A stretch of DNA of 64,000 bases from Sarcocystis neurona (Eukaryota; Apicomplexa; Conoidasida; Eucoccidiorida; Sarcocystidae). This document shows, one piece after another, positions 25,501-37,486 of the stretch; position 1 is the stretch's first letter; every line of letters begins with the position of its first letter. The notes beneath the pieces are model-generated. The model was not told the DNA's origin. It worked only from the letters and a program-made list of their open reading frames with translations, and made no database searches. A program made the position numbers and the translations under genes. The stretch covers positions 1,642,812 through 1,706,811 of the forward strand of contig KL647314.1 in NCBI GenBank assembly GCA_000727475.1, read 5' to 3'.

Positions 25501-27500
25501 AATAACTGCACGCATGTATATATATGCATACGTGTGTACACATTATATGTGAAGTTTCTCACGTGCGTGGTTGCATCGTGCCAAATAACGTACACACACC
25601 TATATACTGGATAACACCTAAACATACGTATGTATACATATATATATATATATGTCTGTGTAGCTGTACGTGTTCGTATGCATATATATATATATATATA
25701 TACAACGTGTCCTCCTCACGTATGCCTATGGTCCACCCACATACGCGTCAGTTCGTGTTACTACATATATGTGTGTGTGGATGCATAGAGAGAGAGAGAA
25801 AGAGGCACAGGCACGCAGACCCACAGACACCCACACCCACACCCACACCCACCCACCCACCCACACACACACACACACACGCACACAAATAAACAACTCT
25901 ACAAGTGCTGTTCTGTAACAAATATATATATATATATATATATATACATACGCACTTTCGGTATACAGTCACGTGTGTGGCACCCGCGCTTAGCGTTTGT
26001 ATATATGCAGGTGTGTCGCAGGTGTGTATATACACGCGCCAGAAGGCAGTGTGCGGACGTGCGTGGAATGGCGGCTCAGCAACGGACGGCCATTCACGGG
26101 ACTTTTGTGTATTTCTGCCTAACACATGCATATGTATTTGTTAGTCTTTTTCTCTCTCCCTACAGATATATATATATATACACGTATAGATGGAGAGAGA
26201 GAGGCAGAGTTGTATATGTATATGTTTGAATAGAAGTATTCTTTTACCTGTCGGCTTATGAACGCGTAGCATTCCTTATCCTCCAGCGCGAGAGTTCGGG
26301 AGCGAGAACGCAGTGGTCGCCATCCCAACGGCCTCGCACGCCTGCCCTTTATTTAATTTCTAATCATACGATATCAGTGGGAAGCCTCACCTGCATGCGT
26401 CTGCTTGTGCGTGTGGGTACGTATGTGCGTACATGCCCGCATGCGTGTCTATATATGTATGTGTGTGTATATGTATGTGTGCCTATATATGTGTTTGTGT
26501 GTCCATATGTATCTGTGTGTATACATATGTATATATACGTGTATTTGTGGATGTGAACGTATGCGTATACACCTGTGTATGTACTCGTCCCTCTTCGACA
26601 GGTCATATATACACGTGTATATATACACTCTGTATGCATGCAGGTTGCACAGTCCCCTTATACGTGGCTTTCGTAGCTTTCTCCCAAATGTGCAGGTCCA
26701 CAAGTGAGTGTACGTGTATGTATTCACGTGCGTACACATATATGTGTGTATGTCTTCATACGTAATTATATATGTACGTGTGCGCATCTGAACATTCTTT
26801 TTTGTTTGTGTGTATGTGTGTCATTGTGTGTGTACGCTTGTGTATGCAAGTAGTATACACCGGCGCACCAATACATAAGAAGAACGTGTAAAGACATGGT
26901 AGTATAGCTGCAAGATTCTTTATGTAGACGGCGTGGAGAAAGCTGAAGCCTAGGTCATCACAGGCAGCTTCGTTTTCGCCAGGTCTTCGTGAAAGAAACC
27001 TCAGATATTTTGCAAGTGAACCCGCTTCCCGTATGGCCTCTCCGCATATATTTCTGTGTTTCTCCTTTTCGCTTGAACCTTCTTTTCTTTCTGCTTCACT
27101 TCCTTGCTTGTGTCACCGAGAGCATTTCGGTTGGCGCGCGCATATCGCACCTCTTCCTGTGAGAAGTAGTGGTGCTCACCAGTTTCTGCCGTCCTGGGCC
27201 CTGTGTTCGCTCTGCTTTGCCGCGATTCGTCGCGGTTTTCATCCGTCCATATCTCTTCTCCTCCATCCGTCCATATCTCATCTCCACCGTCTTCGTAGCC
27301 CCTTCTGTCACCATTTTCGCTCTCCTTTTACCGTTATCCATTCCCGCATTTCGTGTTGTCCTGGTCTGCCCTCTGCAGGAAAGAAAAGGCCGGCGCTCAC
27401 AGTGAAGGAGAAAGAGAAATTGAAACGCAAGAAGGGCCAAAGCTCCCATGCGACCTGGAAGCCCGAAATATGGATGCAGCTGCGCCAGCAGTTCGACTGA
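20906..27500 (+). CDS. Unrecognised protein with acidic N-terminus and basic conserved-looking tail (3 exons, 221 aa)
   Basis: Exons: 20906-21248, 22709-22909 and 27379-27500. Donors are GTATGT at both introns; acceptors GATGCAG and CTCTGCAG follow pyrimidine tracts. Both joins are in phase 1 and the total is 666 nt. Residues 1-17 (MAQHDLLALQRAIDGYG) form a short helix, then a Ser run and Asp/Glu-rich region, an Ala/Thr segment, and a second acidic patch (SEEEDFDLAAVVAEGKR). Exon 2 is charged and probably coiled (AEIERMAAHVRGETEKRLQ). Exon 3 is lysine-rich (KEKEKLKRKKG) and ends with QSSHATWKPEIWMQLRQQFD. That tail looks like a conserved motif of a small eukaryotic nuclear or nucleolar protein, but I cannot name the family. 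Intron 2 (4.5 kb) holds a CTG array and microsatellites. The ATG is chosen because the in-frame upstream codons contain no ATG. Confidence 0.75.
21322..21700 (+). repeat. TA then ATAC/TACA microsatellite block in intron 1
   Basis: A TA run (21327-21380) grades into about 300 bp of degenerate ACATACATAT and ATACGTACATAC repeats. All six frames are open and read as Tyr/Ile/Thr/His polymers. It lies in intron 1 of the 221-aa protein gene. Confidence 0.9.
22497..22541 (+). repeat. GT dinucleotide microsatellite
   Basis: About 22 nearly uninterrupted GT units with single-base interruptions. It lies in intron 1 of the 221-aa protein gene, 170 bp before exon 2. Confidence 0.9.
24300..25240 (+). repeat. 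CTG-rich trinucleotide array in intron 2
   Basis: The plus strand is dominated by GCTGCTGCT and TGCTGCTGC with scattered interruptions; the last 90 bp switch to GTAGCAGTAGTAG-like triplets. Sense transcription of the surrounding plus-strand gene would give CUG-rich RNA. Frames on both strands are open (Leu/Cys/Ala one way, Ala/Ser/Gln the other). The good phase match of exon 2 to exon 3 argues that it is intronic. Confidence 0.75.
25780..25946 (+). repeat. Compound CACCC/CA/TA microsatellite
   Basis: A GA run (25787-25800), then CCCACA and CCCAC units (25829-25865), a CA run (25862-25881) and a TA run (25921-25946) lie within 170 bp in intron 2 of the 221-aa protein gene. Confidence 0.9.
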
Positions 27501-30500
27501 AGCTCGTTGCCCTATAGAGGGAATTCCACTGTGTATGGGGATGTGTGAAGATCTGTTGTCAAATATACCTGTAGATAACTACGTGGACAGGAATGCATGC
27601 GTAGTCCGACGAGAAACAACGCTTCTCTGTATGCAAATGATTCTGCGTGAGAATCCGTGCGAGCGCTTGTGTCACATTCTCTCTTGTGCTCTCTCTATCT
27701 CTCCGTCTCCTTCTATGTAGAGTATGGTGAGCACGCACGCAAAAAGAATATCGTTGTACGGACGCGAGTTCTTGCTGTGCGTCGCATTCTCCTCGAAGTA
27801 TAAAATGTCTCTATCTATCCGTCGCATATATGCATATGCGAGTGTCTGCGTACACATGTGTAGACAGCGCGTCATTGTAGTGCTGCGCGGTGTTACCATT
27901 CTTACCACACATAGCCGTGATTTGCGAGGCGTCCAAATGGAAGCGGTCATATTTGCGTGCTGCCTAAGTCTCCGCGGCTGTGGTGCCCGTCAATGTGTGG
28001 CGTCGTTGAGTATTCGACGCAAAGTTGAACGAAGCAGATGCAGTCTACACGTGCAGGCGCCCCAAGGTTCGCAGCAGCAGGGCGTTTTTCTCTGGTTCTC
28101 ATTGTGTCCATAGACAGGAAAGAGCGGAGCTTCGCGGATATACACGTGGCGCGGTAGCGCAGGCCTGCGTCTACTACTGACCACGCAGGCCCGCCAGGTT
28201 GCCCACGCAGACGTCGATAAGTTGAATACACATATGTACATACATATGTATATGTGTATATCTGTGTGCACAGCTCCGCTAAACTAGCAGGGACGGCAGT
28301 CCTCATCGGCACGTTAGGAAGACGCGAGGGTCTGTCTATAAAGTTACACACGGGTTTATTATTACGTGTGTAATATGTATACATACGTACTTCGACCCAC
28401 CTTTTGCCTGTGCGTGCATGTAGAGAGGTAGTTGTGGCAATACTGTGTCGGACTGATGACGTCCGACTAGGCGTCCGTGTGCTCTCGGACACAAATATGC
28501 ATACCTGGATATACATTTATATATATATATATATAGATATAGATAGATACGTATATACATGTATATACGTGTCTGTACACGCGTGTGTCCCTACGCCGTG
28601 TCTGTGGAGATACCATGTGAAGCACAGCACGGGGCATGCATCGTTTTCGTCGATACGGCGCGGAGAAAGACGAAACAGTCAACTCTCGCAGTCGTCTATA
28701 CATGGGTACGTTTCCCTTGTTCTCATCAGATGATGTACCTTTCCATCTATATATTCGTGTATTCAGAGGTTCGCCAAATGCAGTGACATCCTTGTTACAC
28801 ATTCCTCTACGCATGTGAAATGTGTACCGAGAACAAAGACGTGCGTGCGAGACAGGTTTGCACACTCTAGCAGGTATGTACGCGTGAATGCAGCAAGTCT
28901 TACACCCCGTGAAGGGCATGCCGAAGCATATGACCAATCACAGTAGGAGACTGCCTACTGCGAACAAAGTTGACGGATGATTATCGGCGCATGTATTTGG
29001 CGTCATATGTGTTTATACAAGTAAATGCATTTCTTTGCCTGCCAGCACAGCCGCGCGACCCAAGGTATATATTGAAGAGTCCGTGCCCTGAGGTAATTTG
29101 AAGCAGCAGGTGCTGCCGGCATTTAAAACCGCAGTACCAGCACGGAGAAATAGCTGTTGTTGAAAGTTTTAGGAAAAAAAGAAAAACAGTAGTTGTCCTG
29201 GTCGCACGCCTTCGGCTCTATGAGCGGCTAGCAGTACAGGGCGGCTTCTCGTGTTACGCAGCCTCTCTATGTATACGGATGTATGCATATATATATATAT
29301 ATAAAAGCAGTGTGCTCGTGTATTAAAACATCCGTATCCCACAAGTGAATATGTGCATATGTGTGTATGTGTTTATGTATGTGTGTCGGTGTGTACGTAC
29401 GTATGTTTCTGTGTATCTATATGCATGTATATATATATATTGATATATGGGTATGGATATATGAGCATCCCCACGTGAGAGGTGCAGGATCTCGGCTGCC
29501 AGTTACGCACACCGGCAGGAGTGATTCGCAGCCACTAACAAACGCTCAGCGGAGAGGAGGAAGTACACTAGCAGACGTCAAGCGACTTTGTGTTGCGTAG
29601 TGACTGGTGGTCGCTGCAGGAGATACGAAACTGCAGAACACTTCAATAGCCATCTCTGCCCTAGTCGGTGGAGAAATATGATAGGACACGCAGTAGCTGC
29701 TGAAGCTCATGTGTTGCATAGGAGGGAGGGTACGTTTGCCTACACGTACAACTACATATATGTTCGCCTACGCATGCGTGTGTTGCCGGCGTATCAGCTA
29801 TGTCGCTACACGTGTGTCCTTACACGTACGCGTGCATACGCGGAAGCGTAGATGGTTATGTGTGGATGCCTGCGTGTCTGGATGCCTGCATGTCGCTACA
29901 CATTTCTGTCGTTATACGTACGCATACATACGCGGAAACTTAGATAGTTACGTGTGGATGCCTGCCCAGGCTATCGCGGAAAGCAGGGTAGCTTACGCAA
30001 GTGTACGCGTTTGAGTCTGGAATCTGCTTGCATGTGCCCTGTGCGAGGCATGTGTAGCGGGGTCTGTAGCATATGACAACGTGGGTTAAATGCTTCATAT
30101 GACACGACGGAAGTGGCTGGTGTCTGTTCTGTCGACGCATCAGGAGAAACGTACCACATGAATACGCACCGCTAAGTTCACACACAGTAGGTCCACGGAT
30201 AGAGGAGTGAACCCGAGTACGGGGTAGCTACACCCCCCTAGGTGAAGCCTTAGTGTATGCCATATAAAAGTACGCTCTACACGAAAAAAAAATACACACG
30301 CATATACGTCGGTGTGTGAATATCGTGTGCAAGAGTCTACTTGTCTCTGCACCAAGGCTAGTTTCTTTATGTCTACTTGTGGCCCTTTAAATGCGCATAA
30401 AACTTCTGGTCGCGTAAAGAAGTAGAGAGTAGAGCCTCTCCCATTCTTCACCCGGCATAGCACACCCGTCGGCCGCCTCTGATAGGGCAAGTGCCTCTTG

Positions 30501-32106
30501 GCAACAGCTTCGCTGCTGCACACGACGCAGTGCACACACTTGCTCAAAGGCAGCTGGGCGCGCAGTCTTTACGAAGCATCCTGCTCTGCGTCTGCTTCGC
30601 AGCTGCTGGCTCAGGCCACTTTCGATGCTCCCGGAAAAGCTGCTGCGCATGCGCTCTGGCTGCCGCCAAGAGCTGTGCGTCTTGCACATCGTGGTCTCTC
30701 GTTAAAAAGACGCAGCCTTCGTTACGAGAGAGTAGCAAGAAACACCTGCTACACCCGTGTCTGCAATTGCAGGAACAGGTGCATCTTCGGCGTCACCTCT
30801 GCTGTGTTGAAGAAGCAACAAGTCGTTTCTTCAAGAGGATTTGCCCCCCGGCTGGTGCCGTCCCATGATTATTTGTCAGAAAAACTTCTCCCGTCGTGCA
30901 ACGCCGCGCCGGTGTCCACATTTCCTACACGACTGAGAGAGAGGCTTACACGCGTGTCTGATCACACCCCACTCTTCACGCAAGGCGCGCAAATCTCTGT
31001 GACGCAACTGACTATCAACTTCCGCACGAACACTTATAGTACAGAGACAGAGAGAAGTGCAACGTATACGTGCAGCCACACCTGAACACATATACAGAGG
31101 CGTACGTACGGGTATTTGTGTCTCTGCAGTCACCCGTGCACACACGTATACCGACACGCACTATTGAGAGCAACGTGCACACATCCTCACATGCAGCTGG
31201 AGCCGCGTCCTCTTGACACCAGATGCATACAACGAGCACTCTCCATATAATCCATCACCGCTGTTCATATATGTAGAAATACATACATATACACACAGCA
31301 GACAAGTCTTGATACGTGCTACATCCGCAGGTACCGTTCAGTTCGACCGTGGAGATCCCTCTGCATCCGGAAACACACGCATTTCTGCAGGCTGCCAGAC
31401 ACACACGTATACACGTGTGTGCAAGCATATGCAGTTCCGTTATTATATAGATGTGGACATGCCAGTGTAAGCCGCAATATTAATTGTCATCTCTTTGTTA
31501 CTTGAAGAAAACCAACACTGCTACGTTGTCGGGTCGAAGATGAGCTGCCGCTTCCTCTACCATGCACGCGTCGCACACGCGCGCGGCTACAACGCGCACC
31601 CGTGGACACAACGTGCTGTTTCCCTTGGCATATATATATATATATATTCGCATAGACCTCTCTTTCTTTTCCTTTGCATACACAGCGATGAACGCCGCTT
31701 TTCCTTCTGTTTTGCAGACAGCACACATCTATCGTGCATATCCCCTTGTATTTTCTCTTGCTCTACACGTGTATGTACGACTACATAATCTTATTGATAG
31801 ACACACTTACGCACCCATGGGAGAATACAGGACGGAAAAACTGTACTTCTACTTAAACATATATATGTATGCTTGAAGCATATGTGTGTATGTTCAACGT
31901 TATATATACCTCTGTCTGGGCATACTCTGTGCACGCACATAGAATTAAACAAAAAAGACGTACACATGTGTACGCACATGTCGGGGAATTTGGTACGACA
32001 GAGGAGAGTCCAGTCGCCCTTGAGACGCGACCAGTCGTGGCGCAGCTGCTTTTCTTTGAACAGGACCTGCTGCCGCCCCACTAAAAACAGCAGCAGCAGC
32101 ACAGGA
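27501..32106. other. Intergenic between convergent genes; no firm gene
   Basis: This lies between the 3' end of the plus-strand 221-aa protein gene and the 3' end of the minus-strand 470-aa protein gene. It has TA runs (28520-28560, 29285-29305, 29430-29445, 31628-31650), a 73-75-bp direct repeat at 29801-29965, and a stretch at 30387-30924 open in several frames on both strands. None of the frames closes into a gene I can defend. Confidence 0.45.
29801..29965 (+). repeat. Imperfect direct duplication of a 73-75-bp unit
   Basis: Copy 1 (29801-29873) and copy 2 (29891-29965) both start TGTCGCTACAC, share an ACGTACGC..CATACGCGGAA core and end TGTGGATGCCTGC. The offset is about 90 bp. Non-coding. 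Confidence 0.75.
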
Positions 32107-32751
32107 TCAGGAAGAAGAGTCATCGTCTCGGCTCGGAGGCATGTAGACGAAGGTCTGCAAGAGCGACACCGTGTTTTTCCTACAAAGAACAAGTCACCAC
32201 ATGCATGCATTTCGTACGCATAGAGCGAGAGGCAGACACAACGCGTGGGAGCACACCTGCCGCTTCAGCAGAAACGCGTACATATACATATATACGTATG
32301 CATGCACGTATACATACACAAACGCGTGTATTTAGATCCACAGAGAGACGTACACGGGCACACCCACACACCGAGGACTGGAGTTCAACAGCGCAAGTTA
32401 GTTCAGCAGAGACGCTGGCGCTCAAAACAAGTCAAAAGACACGCGAAACCGTCATAATACCAACAGGTCGACGCAAACTTGCATGACTACACGCATGCAT
32501 TTACGTAGGTATACCCACGAGCATATATGTATATGGATTCATGCCCCGTAGGTTTGCATGTACGTACTTGTCCGCTATAAACACATACGGACGAAGACGG
32601 AGACATACACACGTAGTACGTGGGATATCTTTGTAGATGTACACACGTTCAGACCAACAAGCGTCTACGGCCGCACCCACGCGCGCGTATGCGCCGGCAC
32701 AGCTATACATATATATAATGTATATATACGTATATATACATATACATATAC

Positions 32752-32794
<43 letters not shown>

Positions 32795-32821
32795 CATGTA
32801 CATATACATATATATACATAT

Positions 32822-32896
<75 letters not shown>

Positions 32897-32927
32897 CATG
32901 TACATATACATATATATATATACATAT

Positions 32928-32968
<41 letters not shown>

Positions 32969-35900
32969 TATATATACATATATATACATATACATATACA
33001 TATACATATGCATATATATATATATATATATATCAGTACGCTCGCGTGCATGAGGCGCTCTCAGGATCCATGTATATATACGTAACTTACATTTCCATGA
33101 GAAGCTCGTGAGGAGTTTGGAACTTCTCGATTTTGCATGCGCTTTCAAAAAGGCTCATCAGCTGTCGTTTGTTCATCGCCTGCTTGGCGACCAGCGAACA
33201 TGCCTGCAACGCGCGCGCATACATTAACAGATGCCCTCTGACTTCAGCTATACGAAAGCGTACATCTACAAATCTGTATGTGTCTATCTACCTATCTCTC
33301 TATACGTATATATATAATGCAACTGCTTCTTTCTGCTCCACATGCAGTCGCTGCCGTTGTAAGCAAATACTACTGGAGGGCTGTCGTTCTTTGCTGTACC
33401 TATGCATATATATATAAAGGTGCTCCTGGGTATGTGTAGGTACGTGAACAGATGCAGACACACCTAGATACGTGTATCTATACATACCTCTATGTGAACA
33501 TATAGCTGTGTGCTGAGACAGAGGCATGTATGCGTAGGTATATGCAAGAACGCACACAATATATATATATGTATATGCACATGGAGGCACACGCACAAGA
33601 GATGTGCGTGTATATACGCGTGTGTGGGCTTCCACACATACGTACATATATATACGTGTAGATCTATGCGTATACTCCCATACGGAGATGTTTACGAAGG
33701 ACGACAGCAGACACACACGTACCCATGTGTCCTTGACGCCCTCCGCCGGGGTGAGTTGCTGACATATCTACGCAGCCCTTATATACACATATATACATAT
33801 ACATGTATATATATATGAGACGTATGTGTTTTCTAGACCATATACTAATGTGAAGGTACATGTGTTTACGTATCTAAGTAGACAAACATGTACGTAATAC
33901 GTGTAGAGAATGACGCATTCATGTATACACTATGTACGCGGTGTGTAACACATAGGAAAGCGTAGATCTAGGCAGTAGTGCAAATGCAGGTATACACATA
34001 GCGTGGCCTTCTATATCTTGACACGATTCCTTACGACTCAAAAACATGCGCCTACAAAAGGGCATATGATCTTGTACTCTGTAGCCGCATGTAGATAGAT
34101 GCATATATAGAGATATATACACATATCAGTGTATACCTATACACATGTGCGAACGTATATACATATATATATATATATGTATATAGCTATATACTCCTCA
34201 TATGTGATCTCTCTCTATATATGTACAGATATATACATATATATATATATAATATATATAGGCACATACCAGTGTATACCTATACACATGTGTGAATGTA
34301 TATACATATATATATATATGTATATATATATAGCTACATACACATATATGACCTCTCTCTATATATGTACAGATATATATATATATACATATATTACATA
34401 TATTATATGTGTATATATTATATACGTATATTTTGAAATAGATCTACACATGTGAATAGGTCGACTCAGGCTTTGAAAACTCATGGGTGCAAAATGTTGC
34501 ACATACTGTACACACAGAGATGTATATACATACGCTGGTGTGAATAGATGAACCGTTACGTTTGTACTCTATATATACGTAATATATGCGTACAAATATA
34601 TATATCTATATACATATGGAGAGAGAGATATATATAAACAGACGTGTACACGTGTGTGGGCACACACCATTGTGCATGTGGTGGAAATATGTAGATGCAG
34701 ACGAAGTGTGTGGACGTTGCTAAGGAAACGTTTTCTTCTGCAGTTCACTTCGACGCGTGTGGACGACTAGTGAAGCCCGGGGGTTTCAGAGAGGAGCAGC
34801 TGCCACAACAGCAGCAGCAGCAACGGTAGCAACAGCAGTAGTAGGAGCAACAGCCGCAGTAGCAGCAACGGTAGTAGCAGGAGCAATAGTCGCAGACGCA
34901 GCAACAGCAGTAGCAGGGTCAATAGCAGAAGAAGCAGCAATAGCAAGAGCAACAGCAATAGCAAGACCAGCCGCAACAGTAGTAGCAGCAATAGCAGGAG
35001 ACGGAGCGGCAGCAGTTGCAGCAACAGTCGCGGGAGGAGCAGCAGCAAGGTGGCAGGCAGCAGCTGCAGTACCAGTGACGGCAGCAACAGCAGCAGCAAT
35101 CGCGAGAGGCGCACACCAGTGCCTGGAGGGGCACTTACAGCATCAGCGAGAGTCGTAGCAGCAGGAGCAGCAAGATCCGCAGCTGAAGTTATAGCGAGGA
35201 GTAACAACAACAGGAGGAACAGCAATACCGGGACGAGCAGCAACAACACAAGCAGCAGCAACAGCAGTAGCAGCGGCTGCAGCAGCCCCAGCAGTGGAGC
35301 TGGAAGAGAACAGAGCGCAAGAGCAACGGCAGTGCGTCACCCCCAGCAGCAGGGGAAGAAGAAGCAGCTGCAGCACGCACCTTGTCCAGGCCGGCAATGT
35401 AGCTTTCGATAGAGCGCATGAAGACTCGCCGGCTGCAGCACATCAGCGACAGACGTTACCCCACAACAGTCGTCCAGGGTTCCACTGCTCAACTGCTGTC
35501 CTTCGTGTGTGCATGCATCAGCAACAACAGCAGCAGCAGACGCTTCAGCCAGCGCAACCTGTCGCCGGACCCATCCGTTTCTCTCCACAAACAGAGGACC
35601 CCACCGCAGCAATAGACTTCACGCACCTACACGCTCATGCAGACACATCAGATGCCAGATGCTAATACGTACTATATACACCTGCCCACGAGGGGTCACG
35701 AATGTCTCTGTATGTGTGTGTGTGTGTGTGTCTGCAGTCATATATACACGTATGTGTCAGTCTGGCCTATACTTCAAATGCGTAAATGTTTGTATTGTTC
35801 ACGTTTTTACAGACGGATATTCGGTTTACCAAATATCAGTGCGGCTGCATGTGGGTATTCATCACGTCGAACATATGGACGTCGAAGGAGGTGCACGCAC

Positions 35901-37451
35901 GTTCGCGTACGTACGCAGAATACACATACGTATATATACACGACTGTTTACAGACATAAATATATCGGCGAAAATATTTAGACGTCTGCGTGCACGCACA
36001 AACGTATTTCCGATAATATAAACTGCACAGAGGCTACAGCAGGAGTAGTAGTGGTAGCAGTAGTAGTAATGGCAGGAGTAGGAGTGGCAGTAGTAGTAGT
36101 AGTGATAGTAGTAATAGTACTTGTAGTAGTAGTAGTATTAGTGACAAATCGATCTGCTCCGGCACTGCGGGGAGTAGACGGACTCTCGCACAGGACTTCT
36201 TCTCCATACTACAACGGCGACACGTACTACGCATGCAATGCCTTTCCTGCTTGCGCCCCAACATGTACAGACACGCGGCAAAGCTCCACAGAAACCGCGC
36301 GTATTGCATGCAAGAAAACATATATATATATGTATGCGCATCCAGAGGTATACGTGTTCACATATTTATGCTGGTATACACATATACGCCCCTACGCATG
36401 TATACACACATACACACACACAAATACACACACGAACGTACGCATATCCGCAGCTGCATACTACACATATATATACGCACGTACGTATATCGGTAGCTGC
36501 GTGCTACTTATATATATATGCATTCAACCGAAAGTATACATGTGTCCAGTGACCTCTACATATATATGTATGTAGAGGTTGGTAGAGACACACGCATGTA
36601 CAGACACACGTACGTATGTATACCTATATGTCTCTCTCTATATATATACGCACGGACATAGATATATGAGCGTGTGCGTATCCATCTAAGTGCATGCAGG
36701 TGAAGCGGAGAGAAACGGAAAAAGAAGACAACGCGGCAAGGAGACGTACTCGTCGGACGTGATAGCTGCCTTGGGCTTTTCTGCGACGGTCTTCAACTTC
36801 TCGGCGTTGTGGTTCATAAATTCTATCGTTTCCTGCACAGTCTGCGAAAGAGGCGAAATAGGAGGACAGAGGAAGGGAACGCATATTTGGAAAGGGAAAA
36901 GGAAAAGACGATGGAGAGGGAGGAGAACCCGCAGATCCACAGAAAGGGCGAACAAAGAAAGGAGGGGAAGACGAAGAACAGCAGGAACGGCAGCGCTCGA
37001 GAAACACAAGACAGCCACGACAGCATTTACACCTCTAAAGTGTGTACGTATGTATGCAGGCTATACGCGCATATATATACGTTCATATACGTATACATAT
37101 ATATTCACATGCGTATACGGAAGTCAAAGCAAGAATAAAGAAGAAGAAAAGGGAAATGGGGAGAAGAGGAGGGGACGAAAAGGGACAGACGAAATGCAGG
37201 ATATCCTAAGAAAGACAGAGAAACAAAGGAAGGGGACGAAAAGCAAGGACAGGCATTCACAACTACAGCCGAGCGTGGACACATATGTATTCTATGTAGC
37301 TGCAGCCGAGCCTATACACATATATGTATGCATATGTGTGTTGTCGCGGCAGAGACTACATATAAATATATGTGTTTATGTATGTATGTACATTGTTGCA
37401 GGCCCTCTGTCGAGGGATATGTGTACACAAAGAACCACAGCCAAAAGCGCA

Positions 37452-37486
<35 letters not shown>

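Noticed and set aside
34757..35261. Ala-rich plus frame and Leu-rich minus frame
   Set aside because: Both are readings of the same CAG array, which lies in an intron between two phase-matched exons.
36624..37018. Full-length Phe/Leu-rich reading of the minus ORF upstream of TVQETIEF
   Set aside because: The upstream part is the pyrimidine tract of the acceptor; only the segment 36841-36750 is kept as exon.
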